From contig JACPVI010000042.1 in assembly GCA_016191815.1 (NCBI GenBank), positions 1-47,139 on the forward strand: a stretch of 47,139 nt of DNA, given 5' to 3'. A model generated the notes under the pieces. That model saw nothing but the letters and a program-made list of their open reading frames with translations. It was not told the origin of the DNA and made no database searches. This DNA comes from Myxococcales bacterium (GTDB taxonomy: Bacteria > Myxococcota > Myxococcia > Myxococcales > Myxococcaceae). The translations under genes were made by a program, and so were the position numbers. Below are positions 17,114-25,088 of the stretch, one piece after another. Numbering within the stretch: the stretch's first letter is position 1; every line of letters starts with the position of its first letter.

Positions 17114-18103
17114 CTACTTCCTCGACAGCACGGCTTCGAAGTCGAGCCCCAGGTCGAGGTAGAGCGTGGTGTAGCGGTTGAAGAAGGGCGTGCGGCGCGT
17201 CCCGTCCGGCGCGAGCTGCGGAGCGATGGTGGAGGAGCCCAGCGAGGCGGTGAGGTAGGGGAGAAGCTGGTAGCTCGCCTCGAGGACCAAGCCCCAGGTG
17301 TGCCGCAAGCCCACCTCACCGGTCGTGGGCAGGTTCTCGGCCCCGTTCAGGCGGACCTCGGCGAGCGGGTACAGCCACCCCTGCGAGAGCTGGAAGCGCG
17401 CGGTCGCGGAGAGTTTCTCGATCGGCTCGAAGGAAACCGTGGCCGCGGCTCCAAGCTCGGACCTCACGTTGCGGGCGCCGGAGTGGGCCAGCTCGCCGCA
17501 GCTTTGGTCGCGCAGATCTCCGCAGGCGGCGATGGTCGGCGCCGAGAACTGGGTGGTGGTGAAGCGGTGAAAGGACTGCGTCAGGCGCGACTCGAGGCGA
17601 GCGGTGAGGCCGGACCGCACGGGAAACTTCCGCGTCAGGGAAATGCCCGGCCCTAACGAGAAGAGCTTGGTCTGCGCGGCCGACACCTTGGACAGCGGCG
17701 CAGTCAGACGCAGTGTGCCGGCGGCGCGAACCCCTAGCCACGGGTCATCGACGCCCTCGGCGCCAACCTCCACCGCGAGGTCCGACCACACCACCTCGTG
17801 GCGGTAGGTCGTCTCGTCCGAGAGGGTCAGCTCCTGGGACAGCTCGAGCTTCCCTCGGAGGAATAGCTGCTGGCCGAAGTGCCACTCGGGTTGAAGCTCG
17901 AGGCGGTGGCCATAGAAGGGGTTGTAGAAGGGCTCGGCGGACTTGCTCAGCGACAGCGCGGTCGCCGCGTGCCCGTAGGTCGCGACTGAGCCCCGCCAGG
18001 GCGGACCCTCGCCCTTCTCCGCCGGCGTGGGGGCGCCCGCTGCCGGAAAGCTGGCAGCGATGAAGACGAAACTGGCAGCTGTGGCGCAGGTGACCGGGTT
18101 CAA
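17114..18103 (-). CDS. outer-membrane beta-barrel protein
   Basis: The 329-residue protein has a Sec signal peptide (residues 1 to about 24, ending FPAAGA). Alternating amphipathic strands of 8-12 residues follow throughout (for example LFLRGKLELSQELTLSD, WGLVLEASYQLLPYLTASLG), giving an estimated 12-14 strands. Two cysteines (ACGDLRDQSCG) may form a loop disulphide. The last strand (TTLYLDLGLDFEAVLSRK) is barrel-like but does not end in phenylalanine. No haem motif or plug domain is visible. The gene stops 11 nt before the metalloprotease start, so they form an operon; the barrel may help display or retain the protease. A specific channel function cannot be assigned. Confidence 0.7.
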   Translation of the reverse strand: MNPVTCATAASFVFIAASFPAAGAPTPAEKGEGPPWRGSVATYGHAATALSLSKSAEPFYNPFYGHRLELQPEWHFGQQLFLRGKLELSQELTLSDETTYRHEVVWSDLAVEVGAEGVDDPWLGVRAAGTLRLTAPLSKVSAAQTKLFSLGPGISLTRKFPVRSGLTARLESRLTQSFHRFTTTQFSAPTIAACGDLRDQSCGELAHSGARNVRSELGAAATVSFEPIEKLSATARFQLSQGWLYPLAEVRLNGAENLPTTGEVGLRHTWGLVLEASYQLLPYLTASLGSSTIAPQLAPDGTRRTPFFNRYTTLYLDLGLDFEAVLSRK

Positions 18104-18161
18104 GCGTCTTGGCGGGGTGGGAGCGGGGTGTGTGCAGGCGTCGTGCCAGGACGCTTTGGGT

Positions 18162-18167
18162 TATCCT
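18162..18167 (+). promoter_or_regulatory. candidate -10 hexamer (TATCCT) of the C39-like gene
   Basis: TATCCT ends seven bases before ATG 18175, in the spacer divergent from the barrel gene. No Shine-Dalgarno sequence precedes the ATG. Confidence 0.35.
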
Positions 18168-18174
18168 CGGCGCG

Positions 18175-19545
18175 ATGCGGGTCCGAGCAGGCGCCACCAG
18201 ATTCAGAGCAGAGGTGCGGGCAGCCGGCGCTCGGCAGCCAGCGAAAGCGCCGCGTGGCGCCGCAACCGAACGCGCGCGGAAGAGAGGCAGCGTCGAGCTG
18301 GGTCGCGCTCTCGAGGCTGCTTCGAAGCTCGAGCGGAGCGACTCGAGCGTCGGGCGAGAGGCGCTGCTCACGTCGCGGGAGGTGAAGCGAATCGAGGCGG
18401 CCCTCGCTCGCCTCGCCTCCCCGGAGCGTGTCGAGCTTTCGAGGCTCCTCGGAGCGCTCGAGGGTCCGGGGGCGGCGATCAAGCGGGCGCTTCTCTTGAG
18501 AGCGGTGGCGGCGCGCGCCGAGCAGCGCGGCGAAGGCGTCCTCTCGGAGCTGAGGCCCTTCGCCGAACGGCTCGCGGGCCTCGAGGCGAACCAGGCTCGG
18601 GAGAGAGCCACGGTTCTGGACCTGGAGCCTGAGCGGAACGACTACGCCTTCAACCCTTCGGCGCTGTGGGAGCGGCGCGGGGTAATCCACGAGCGGGGAG
18701 AGGGAGACTTCGCCGCGGACAACGACGGACTCTCTCAGCGCTTCACTGCCTCCTGCGGGCCCACGGTCATCCAGATGATGCTGGCCGAGGCGGACCCGTT
18801 GGTCGCCTTCGCCATTCACGATGCCGGGCTGCGGTCGGAGGCGACGGACGATCCGGTGGCGCGCTTTCAGCGAGAGCTTCTGGAAAGGCTTGGCGGGATC
18901 GCCATCGGGCGGCAGGAGGGACAGCTACGGGCGAGGCTCCGGAACGCGCTGGGCCGGCTGGAGAGCCGCGGGCGGGTGACTGACGCCGATGGGAAAGCGC
19001 TGCTCCGGCATGTGCTCGAGGGTGGTGAGATGGATGCGGGGGCGCGCGCGGCGCTCGCAGCGGTGAGGACCGCGTACGGGAGTTTCCCCGACGATGAGGC
19101 GCTTTCGAGGCTACGGCGGGAGCGCATCCCCAAGGCGGACGAAGGGGTGGGCACCGCGGAATTCCAGCGCGCGCTGGACACGGTCATTTCGCCGGCCACC
19201 GGAATCCGCTACGTCCAGACCGCGCCGCCCGAGGGCTTTGCCCGGGGAAAGGCCGCGCAGCATCTCGACGAAGTGGCCCGGGCGCTTCGGGAGGGGAACG
19301 ACGTGCCCTTTGGCATCTGTGAGCCGGCGCACTGGATGCTGCTCACGGCGGTGAAGGGACGGAAGCCGGACCGTTCCTTCCTGGTCTCGGATCCGGATGG
19401 AGGCCGCACCGCGTGGGTCACGGAGGCGGATCTGGTTCGCGGCGTCTTCGCCGAGCGGCAGTTCCATCTGCCGAAGCCCGGCGAGAGGCCCTACGTGGAC
19501 TGCTTCTTTCTGCCATCGAGGGTCGAGTGTCCGAACGGACGTTAG
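18175..19545 (+). CDS. C39-like cysteine peptidase domain protein
   Basis: This is a 456-residue protein. Residues 1-60 are Arg/Ala-rich and probably disordered, and 60-145 form charged helices. The catalytic pattern of peptidase C39-like enzymes follows: Q188 and Cys194 in SQRFTASCGPTVIQMM (oxyanion Gln before the Cys), His386 in CEPAHWMLLTAV, and Asp406 in FLVSDPDGG. About 190 helical residues lie between Cys and His, more than in bacteriocin-processing C39 domains. There is no ABC transporter or signal peptide. It could be a secreted toxin or effector, or a housekeeping peptidase; the disordered front would suit an effector. A longer frame from 18109 is rejected because it begins in the divergent promoter region. 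Confidence 0.65.
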   Translation: MRVRAGATRFRAEVRAAGARQPAKAPRGAATERARKRGSVELGRALEAASKLERSDSSVGREALLTSREVKRIEAALARLASPERVELSRLLGALEGPGAAIKRALLLRAVAARAEQRGEGVLSELRPFAERLAGLEANQARERATVLDLEPERNDYAFNPSALWERRGVIHERGEGDFAADNDGLSQRFTASCGPTVIQMMLAEADPLVAFAIHDAGLRSEATDDPVARFQRELLERLGGIAIGRQEGQLRARLRNALGRLESRGRVTDADGKALLRHVLEGGEMDAGARAALAAVRTAYGSFPDDEALSRLRRERIPKADEGVGTAEFQRALDTVISPATGIRYVQTAPPEGFARGKAAQHLDEVARALREGNDVPFGICEPAHWMLLTAVKGRKPDRSFLVSDPDGGRTAWVTEADLVRGVFAERQFHLPKPGERPYVDCFFLPSRVECPNGR

Positions 19546-19576
19546 ACGGGTCGCACTGGACGCCCGACCCTCGATG
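19514..19576. repeat. 12-bp perfect inverted repeat around the end of the C39-like gene
   Basis: CATCGAGGGTCG (19514-19525) pairs perfectly with 19565-19576, with a 39-nt loop that contains the stop codon. It lies between convergent genes and may act as a two-way terminator or be a small dispersed repeat related to the TCGAC units at 4947-4998. Confidence 0.6.
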
Positions 19577-19582
19577 CTCGAC

Positions 19583-20545
19583 CTAGTCGCACTCCGCCGC
19601 GCGGTCCGGCTTGACCGACTTGATCGCCTTGCGATACCCGTCCAGCGAGGTCTGGCAGCTCTGCTCCGGCGCATTCGCGAGCGCGTCGCACGCCGCCTCG
19701 GCGCCGGTCGAGATGATCTTGCAGCACGCCACCGCCTTGGCGCACACATCGCCGCTCGCCGCAACCTCCGCCGCTTCCGGGGCATCGGCCGCGACCGCCG
19801 GCTTGCTCACGAAGGTGGAGATGATCCCGAGGATCACCCCGATGCCGAGCGCCGCGCCTCCGCCGATGAGGAAGTTCTTCGCCCCCTTGGCGGTGGACGA
19901 CAAGATCTGCTCCCGGCCCTTGTTGGACAGGATGAGCGACCTCCAGTTGGGCGAGGTGATCTTTCCACCCTCGTGCTTGCCGAGCACGAAGAGCTTCGGC
20001 TGCACCTTGAGGACCTTCTCGGTGCAGGTGAACTTGTCCGCCTGGCTCATCGGCGGATTCTGGAAGGCGTACTGCCCGAACATGATCGGCTTGCCCTTGC
20101 CCACCGCGCCCTTGAGATCCGCCAGGAAGCCCTCCTTCTTCGTCTCGTCGAAGGTCTTCTCCAGAGGGTCGAAGTCGCCGCCCTTGGAGGCGTCCACCTT
20201 GACGATGCCCGAGCCGTCGTCCACCGTGAAATCGGCGGCGCGCTTCTCATCGACGTAGTCCTTGGAGCGGTTCTGGTCGCCCTCCTTCCAGCTCCCCACC
20301 ACCTTCAGCTCGTAGTACAGGCAGGGAGTACCGGTGACCGGCGAAGTCAGAGGCTGGCCGCACTGCACCGTCCCCTCCGCCGACAACGCGCCCTTCTCCC
20401 CCGCCACCGAGTCGCCCTTGCTCGAGGCGTCGCCGGTCTTCACGAACGGCGCCTTGGACAGCCTTCCGGCCTTGGACTTCTGCATCACCCCCCAGATGAC
20501 GCCGATGATCCCCACCACGCACAGCAACGTCGCAATCGCTCCCAT
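19583..20545 (-). CDS. GIDE-domain-like membrane protein with Cys-rich tail
   Basis: The protein is 320 residues. A membrane helix occupies residues 3-20. The next segment (SAEGTVQCGQPLTSPVTGTP followed by CLYYELKVVGSW) and DDGSGIVKVDASKGGDFDP resemble the GIDE/BAM fold known from the mitochondrial E3 ligase MUL1 and its bacterial relatives. No RING domain is present. A second helix (about 225-246, IGGGAALGIGVILGIISTF) precedes an Ala/Pro linker and a C-terminal domain with six cysteines (CAKAVACCKIIS, CDAL, C297, C319), probably disulphide-bonded on the outer side. Bacterial GIDE proteins have unknown function and often accompany LemA-like proteins; none is seen here. The gene is divergent from the Cys-rich lipoprotein across a spacer that holds a 9-bp palindrome. 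Confidence 0.65.
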   Translation of the reverse strand: MGAIATLLCVVGIIGVIWGVMQKSKAGRLSKAPFVKTGDASSKGDSVAGEKGALSAEGTVQCGQPLTSPVTGTPCLYYELKVVGSWKEGDQNRSKDYVDEKRAADFTVDDGSGIVKVDASKGGDFDPLEKTFDETKKEGFLADLKGAVGKGKPIMFGQYAFQNPPMSQADKFTCTEKVLKVQPKLFVLGKHEGGKITSPNWRSLILSNKGREQILSSTAKGAKNFLIGGGAALGIGVILGIISTFVSKPAVAADAPEAAEVAASGDVCAKAVACCKIISTGAEAACDALANAPEQSCQTSLDGYRKAIKSVKPDRAAECD

Positions 20546-20566
20546 TTGGAACCCCCGGTAGTTGCG

Positions 20567-20599
20567 GAACGGGCCCGAATCTGCGCCGTTGGCCCGTTC
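20567..20599. promoter_or_regulatory. 9-bp perfect inverted repeat in a divergent spacer
   Basis: GAACGGGCC at 20567-20575 and GGCCCGTTC at 20591-20599, with a 15-nt loop, lie 22 bp upstream of the GIDE gene and about 80 bp upstream of the Cys-rich lipoprotein. It may be an operator or a leader hairpin for either gene. Confidence 0.4.
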
Positions 20600-20677
20600 G
20601 ACTCAAGCGACTTCTGACGTGGGCGGATCGCCCCCTGGACCAAGTGGTGATTGAATGCAGCCAACGGTATTCCCGCC

Positions 20678-23203
20678 ATGCCTCCGCGAAGCCAACGACT
20701 GCTTGCCGCCCTCGCGCTGTCCATCGGCCTCGCCGGGTGCGTGTGCGCGGTGAAGTTCCCCGCCGACGCGGTCTACTCCTGCCAGGCCGATTCCGACTGC
20801 GCTGGAGACGGCTACGTTTGTACGCTGCTCGAGGGGAAGCCGACGGGCTATTGCTGCAAGCCGGGGGACGAGGTCTGCGACGGCCGGGACAACGACTGCG
20901 ACGGCAAGTCCGACGAGGGCTTCGACCTCCAGACCGACGCGGCCAACTGCGGGGCTTGCGGGCTCGCCTGCGAGGCCGGCATCCCTTGCATCGGGGGAAA
21001 GTGCAAGCCGGGGGAGACTGCGTGCGCCAACCGGCTGGATGACGACGGCGACGGGAAGATCGACTGCGCCGACCTCGACTGCACCGGGCTGGCCTGCGAC
21101 GACTCCAACGGCTGCACCACCAACGAGCGGTGCACCATCCTCGGGGTGTGCGTGGCCACGGCGGTCTGCGACTCTCCGCCGGGGCAATGCTTCGTCGCCG
21201 GCTCCTGCGCCGCCGGCGCCTGCCAGTTCCCTCCCAAGTCCGCCGGGGCCGCCTGCAACGACGCAGACCCCTGCTCCAGCGGCGACGCCTGCGACGGAGA
21301 CGGCGGGTGCCGAGGAACGTCCACCCCCTGCTCCACCCCTCCGTCGAGCTGCCACGAGCCCATCGGCGTGTGCACCGACGGAGGGTGCCAGTATCGAGGG
21401 AAGGCGTCTGGCCAACCCTGCTCCGACAACGACGCCTGCACCACGGGCGATTCCTGCGACGGAGACGGAGGCTGCCGGCCCGGCACGCCGGCCAGTTGCA
21501 CCAATCCGCCCGGCCAGTGCTTCGCCGCGAGTGGGACGTGCATTCCAGCGGACGGAGGCTGCGCCTATCCGGTCACCTCCGGCGCGGTGTGCAACGACGC
21601 CGACGCCTGCACGGTGGGAGACCAGTGCGACGCCCTGGGCGCCTGCACCGGGACGGCGGTGGTCTGCAACTCTCCTCCGGGGCAGTGCTACGCGGCGGGC
21701 ACCTGCAACGGCGGCACGTGCCAGTATCCCCCTAAAGCCGCAGGAGCCGCGTGCGCGGACGGAGATCCCTGCTCCAGCGGCGACGCCTGCGACGGCGATG
21801 GCGGTTGCGCCGGGACGCCACTCACCTGCAACAGCCCCCCCACGAGCTGCCACCAGCCCTCCGGCGCCTGCCTCGACGGCGGGTGCACCTACGCGGGGAG
21901 GCCAGCAGGCGTGCCCTGCTCGGACAACGACGCCTGCACCGCCGGCGACTCCTGCGACGGGGACGGTGGCTGCCAGCCGGGCGCGCCGGTTGGCTGCTCG
22001 AGCCCGCCCGGAGAGTGCTTCGCCGCCCCCGGGACGTGCATCCCGGCGGATGGAGGGTGCACCTACGCGGTCAACACCGGCGCGGGCTGCGACGCGGGCG
22101 CGTGCACCGACGCCGGCGAGTGCCTGCCGCCCTTCCCCTACCTCCCGAGCAATTTCGACCCCGCGCAGTTCGTCCCGCCCGCCGGCACCGTATTGCTCGA
22201 CTGCGGGGTGACCACGGTCGACACCACGCCGCCGTCGCCGATCTTCACCAACTGGTGCACCGGGCAGCCGCAGCCATCGCCCGCGATCGTGGCACAGGAC
22301 GGAGGGCCCACGGCGGTGCTCCTGCCGATGCGAGACTTCACCGTGGGCGACGCGGGCGAGTTGAGGCTCATCGGCTCGCGTCCGGCCATCCTTGCCATTT
22401 ACGGTTCGGCAGCCATTCACGGCCACCTGCGCGCAGGCGCCGCGGGAAGGACGCCGGGGAGCGGAGGCTCGGTCGCCGCCACGTGCGGGCCTTCGACCGG
22501 CCAAGATGGAACCGCGATCGGCGGGAACGGCGGGGCAGGCGGAGGCGGCGCCGGCTTCGGCACCAACGGCGCCGACGGCGGGAGCGGAGGAACCTCGGGC
22601 GGCATCGGCGGAGTCGGCGGGGCGATGGGCGGCGTTCCCTCTCTCGTCCCTCTGCGCGGAGGTTGCCCCGGAGGCCGCGGCGGATCGGGCGGCGGCCTCG
22701 GCGGAGCCGGCGGGGGCGCGGTGCAGATCTCCTCCACCGGCCCACTCGAGGTGCTTGGGCTGGTCTCTGCCTCCGGAGGTGGAGGCGCTGAAGGAAACGG
22801 CAACGACAACGGGGGAGGGGGCGGCGGCAGCGCGGGGGGAATCCTGCTCGAGGGAGCGAGCCTCACCTTCGGGCCATCGGCCCGCGTCACCGCCAACGGA
22901 GGCGCTGGCGGCGAGGGGAACAACTCCAACCGCGACGGGGCGGACGGAGATCCGCTCAGCGCGTTCCCCGCGCTCGGAGGGGCGGGAGGGAGCGGCGCGG
23001 GCGGGAATGGCGGCAACGGAGGCACCGCGCTCGCCGGGCCCACGCAGGGCCAGAACGGGCTGGGGGGCACCGAGGGAGGAGGAGGCGGCGGCGGGGCGGT
23101 GGGCCGGATCCGGCTGAACCCGGCCATCTCCTGCTCCACGGCCGCCGGAGCGCTCTTCAGCCCGCCGCCGACCACCGGCTTGGCCGACGGTGGCTGCCCG
23201 TAG
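20678..23203 (+). CDS. Cys-rich repeat and Gly-rich surface lipoprotein
   Basis: This 841-residue protein has a lipoprotein signal (LLAALALSIGLAGC). An NCGACGLAC-type segment with DNDCDGKSDEG follows. Next come six related modules of about 55 residues, each with a DNDACTTGDSCDGDGGC-like core (Ca-binding-looking, disulphide-rich, EGF- or disintegrin-like). The modules are arranged as two 166-residue blocks, a recent duplication. From about residue 490 there is a beta-rich linker (PYLPSNFDPAQFVPPAG). The last 300 residues are Gly/Ala-rich (GGNGGAGGGGAGFG and many more) with short hydrophobic strands between. Probably a cell-surface or secreted structural or adhesive protein. Neither start (20651 GTG/ATG frame or 20678) has a strong ribosome site; 20678 is chosen because the signal peptide begins there. 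Confidence 0.75.
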   Translation: MPPRSQRLLAALALSIGLAGCVCAVKFPADAVYSCQADSDCAGDGYVCTLLEGKPTGYCCKPGDEVCDGRDNDCDGKSDEGFDLQTDAANCGACGLACEAGIPCIGGKCKPGETACANRLDDDGDGKIDCADLDCTGLACDDSNGCTTNERCTILGVCVATAVCDSPPGQCFVAGSCAAGACQFPPKSAGAACNDADPCSSGDACDGDGGCRGTSTPCSTPPSSCHEPIGVCTDGGCQYRGKASGQPCSDNDACTTGDSCDGDGGCRPGTPASCTNPPGQCFAASGTCIPADGGCAYPVTSGAVCNDADACTVGDQCDALGACTGTAVVCNSPPGQCYAAGTCNGGTCQYPPKAAGAACADGDPCSSGDACDGDGGCAGTPLTCNSPPTSCHQPSGACLDGGCTYAGRPAGVPCSDNDACTAGDSCDGDGGCQPGAPVGCSSPPGECFAAPGTCIPADGGCTYAVNTGAGCDAGACTDAGECLPPFPYLPSNFDPAQFVPPAGTVLLDCGVTTVDTTPPSPIFTNWCTGQPQPSPAIVAQDGGPTAVLLPMRDFTVGDAGELRLIGSRPAILAIYGSAAIHGHLRAGAAGRTPGSGGSVAATCGPSTGQDGTAIGGNGGAGGGGAGFGTNGADGGSGGTSGGIGGVGGAMGGVPSLVPLRGGCPGGRGGSGGGLGGAGGGAVQISSTGPLEVLGLVSASGGGGAEGNGNDNGGGGGGSAGGILLEGASLTFGPSARVTANGGAGGEGNNSNRDGADGDPLSAFPALGGAGGSGAGGNGGNGGTALAGPTQGQNGLGGTEGGGGGGGAVGRIRLNPAISCSTAAGALFSPPPTTGLADGGCP
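21172..22120 (+). repeat. 498-bp in-frame tandem duplication inside the Cys-rich lipoprotein
   Basis: The same order of three modules recurs with an offset of 498 bp (166 codons). For example, CTGCTCCAGCGGCGACGCCT occurs at 21271 and again at 21769, and the CCTCCGGGGCAGTGC-type start of the block repeats with the same offset. The second copy is slightly shorter at its end. Confidence 0.75.
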
Positions 23204-23212
23204 AGTCCCGGC

Positions 23213-24259
23213 TCAATCCGGCGCGGAGGCGCAGAGGAACACCGTCATCGGCGCGGTGAGCAACCGGCGCCGGCGGAGGTTCCGAAAACCCGCTCCGGCC
23301 AACCAGTCGCGCAGAGTGGGCTCGGGCCAGGCCCGGCTGCGAGCCACCAGGAAGAAGAACAGCTCTCCGAAGCCGGCCGCGGCGGTGAGGTTTCCTTCGC
23401 CCCCTTCGTGCTCGGAGTCGAAGATCGCCAGCGTGCCTCCAGGCCGCAAGGCCGCCCTCGCCCTCTGGATCGCCTCTCGCGCCTCCGGCTCGGTGAGCGT
23501 GTGGAGGATGTTGAAGAGCAAGAGCCCGTCGTACCCCTCACCCCAGGTCGAGCTGCGCAGGTCGCCCTCGCGGTAGACGATCCGCTCCGAGAGGCCCTCC
23601 TCTGCCACCAGCTCCCGGCCTTGCTTCGCGGCCTCGGGGAGGTCGAGCACCTCCACCCTCAGCCCCGGGTGACGCAGGCAGAGTGCGGCGCTGTACATCC
23701 CGTGCCCCCCGGCGACGTCCAGCACCCGCTCGGGAGGACGGGCGAAGGGAACCTTGCGCGCCACCTCGCCGCGAGTGAATCGCGCGAAGGAGGCCAGTCC
23801 TCGCATGTACGCCCGCCAGAAGGACTCGGGCTTGCCGGCGTGGTGGAAGTTGGTGCCCTCCCCAGAGCGAACCGCCTGCTCCATCTCGGCCAGCAACTCC
23901 CACAACTCTCCGCCGAAGAGGACGCCGTCGGCGATCGACTGGCGCGAGGCGCCGGAGAGCCACTTCCGGGTGCTCCCCGAGAGGGAGTAGCGGCCCCGGC
24001 GGCGCACGAGAAACCCGAAGCCGTTGAGCGCCTTGAGCAGCGCCTCGAGCGAGGCGGGGTTGCACCTCGTGGCGGAGGCGATCTCTCCGGCGTCCTTTTC
24101 CCCTTCGCCGATCGCGTCGAACAAGCCGAGCCGGGCCGCCGCGATCACCGCCCGGCTGACGGTCATGCCCCACATCACCGTCACCAGCGGATCGGGGAAC
24201 AGCCCGAGCATTGAAACCGCACGCTCGAGGAAGTTCTCCGGGATGGGACCGATGCGCAT
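23213..24259 (-). CDS. O-methyltransferase (family 2, SAM-dependent)
   Basis: The 348-residue protein has the classic two-part layout of plant-type/ubiquinone-like O-methyltransferases. An N-terminal winged-helix dimerisation domain spans residues about 25-110 (SRAVIAAARLGLFDAIGEG, then the GFLVRRRGRYSLS wing). A Rossmann methyltransferase domain follows, with motif I VLDVAGGHGMYSAAL, an acidic DL after a beta-2 strand (VEVLDLPEA), and motif near LLLFNILHTLTEPEA. The His in NILHTL is in the place of the usual catalytic His or Asp-His. It transfers a methyl group from S-adenosylmethionine to a hydroxyl of a small aromatic or polyketide-like molecule; the substrate is not deducible. ATG 24259 follows GGAGGGCGGC, a good ribosome site. 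It converges on the Cys-rich lipoprotein with 9 nt between stops. Confidence 0.8.
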   Translation of the reverse strand: MRIGPIPENFLERAVSMLGLFPDPLVTVMWGMTVSRAVIAAARLGLFDAIGEGEKDAGEIASATRCNPASLEALLKALNGFGFLVRRRGRYSLSGSTRKWLSGASRQSIADGVLFGGELWELLAEMEQAVRSGEGTNFHHAGKPESFWRAYMRGLASFARFTRGEVARKVPFARPPERVLDVAGGHGMYSAALCLRHPGLRVEVLDLPEAAKQGRELVAEEGLSERIVYREGDLRSSTWGEGYDGLLLFNILHTLTEPEAREAIQRARAALRPGGTLAIFDSEHEGGEGNLTAAAGFGELFFFLVARSRAWPEPTLRDWLAGAGFRNLRRRRLLTAPMTVFLCASAPD

Positions 24260-24316
24260 GCCGCCCTCCGCTGGCTGGTTGCAATGTGCGAGTGGAAAGG
24301 CGCCTTGGCCGGCGGG

Positions 24317-24811
24317 TCAGCGCTTGGGCACCACCAGGACCTCCACTCGGCGGTTTCGCTCGCGCCCCTCCTCGGTGTCGCTGGAGGCGATCGGGCGGGA
24401 GGCGCCGAAACCGCGGATGCCGATCTCGCCGAGGCCGGCCGACCGGAGATGATCTCGGACCGCCGCCGCCCTTCCCTCGGAGAGCTTCTGGTTGAAAGCG
24501 GCGTCGCCCACCGAGTCGACCAGGGCGTTGTCGGAGAAGCGCAGCGTGAGGGTACCGGAGCAGCCGAGGGTGACGTAGTTTTCGTCCTTCTTGCTGTCGT
24601 AGTCCGGCGGGCCCATCGCCCTCGAGGCGTCGGTGGCCTTGTCCACTGGTGCCGGCTTGCCCTTCTCGTAGGCGACCACCTCGTCCGCGAAGGAGAGATC
24701 TCCCAAGGGGAAGTGCACCTGCTTGCTTCTCGAGGCCTTGTAGGTCTTGCCCTCGGCGGCCTCGGCGGGGGGCAGGAAGAGCACCGCCGCCAAGAGCATC
24801 ATCCTGTGCAT
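24317..24811 (-). CDS. OmpA-family protein with apparent internal deletion
   Basis: After a signal peptide (about 18 residues) comes a segment (PLGDLSFADEVVAYEKGKP, then TLGCSGTLTLRFSDNALVD) that starts a beta domain often found before OmpA modules in myxobacterial proteins. At residue about 100 it switches directly to SVGDAAFNQKLSEGRAAAV and RNRRVEVLVVPKR, the second half of an OmpA peptidoglycan-binding domain. The first half of that domain (strand 1, helix 1 and the GHTD part) is missing: DSVGD normally follows GHT, but here follows NALV. The protein thus appears to have lost the rest of the first domain and half of the second, staying in frame. At 164 residues it is shorter than family members. 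It may still be expressed; peptidoglycan binding is doubtful. A GGGAGG site precedes ATG 24811. Confidence 0.7.
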   Translation of the reverse strand: MHRMMLLAAVLFLPPAEAAEGKTYKASRSKQVHFPLGDLSFADEVVAYEKGKPAPVDKATDASRAMGPPDYDSKKDENYVTLGCSGTLTLRFSDNALVDSVGDAAFNQKLSEGRAAAVRDHLRSAGLGEIGIRGFGASRPIASSDTEEGRERNRRVEVLVVPKR

Positions 24812-24958
24812 CGAACGCCTCCCGAAGTCGGTTGCGGCGCGACTCTACCGGCTCGGATGCGCCGCGTCCGTGCGAACGAGGGCGTTACGCGCCGCGACAT
24901 GGAGTCCTATCTCTTTGCATTCGCCTCGGCGCGGTGGTGCATGCGCGGCAAGCGCAAC

Positions 24959-24976
24959 TGGAGCGGCAGCGCTCCA
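24959..24976. promoter_or_regulatory. perfect 7-bp hairpin in the spacer between OmpA-like and lipoprotein genes
   Basis: TGGAGCG/CGCTCCA with a GCAG loop lies in the 277-bp divergent spacer 24812-25088. Otherwise that spacer shows no gene. It could be an operator or part of a leader. Confidence 0.35.
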
Positions 24977-25088
24977 ACTCTCCCGGGCGGCGCCAGCAAG
25001 TCCGCGGACTTCACTCGGAGGGGGCGGGCGACACGGCGGTTGCATCGGCGGTGCGGAGCCGTCTCGCCGCGTTCGCAGGAGGCACCGC

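Noticed and set aside
12660-17162. 1500-codon open frame on the plus strand opposite the metzincin gene
   Set aside because: It is the antisense of a firmly identified protease. High GC makes long antisense frames common, and the product has no motif or signal.
21172-22120. CRISPR-like repeat array
   Set aside because: The repeats are coding, in frame, 498 bp long and without unique spacers.
22500-23110. Separate gene in the Gly-rich region
   Set aside because: The Gly-rich repeats are in frame with the lipoprotein; the overlapping frames are shadows of the GGC/GGN codons.
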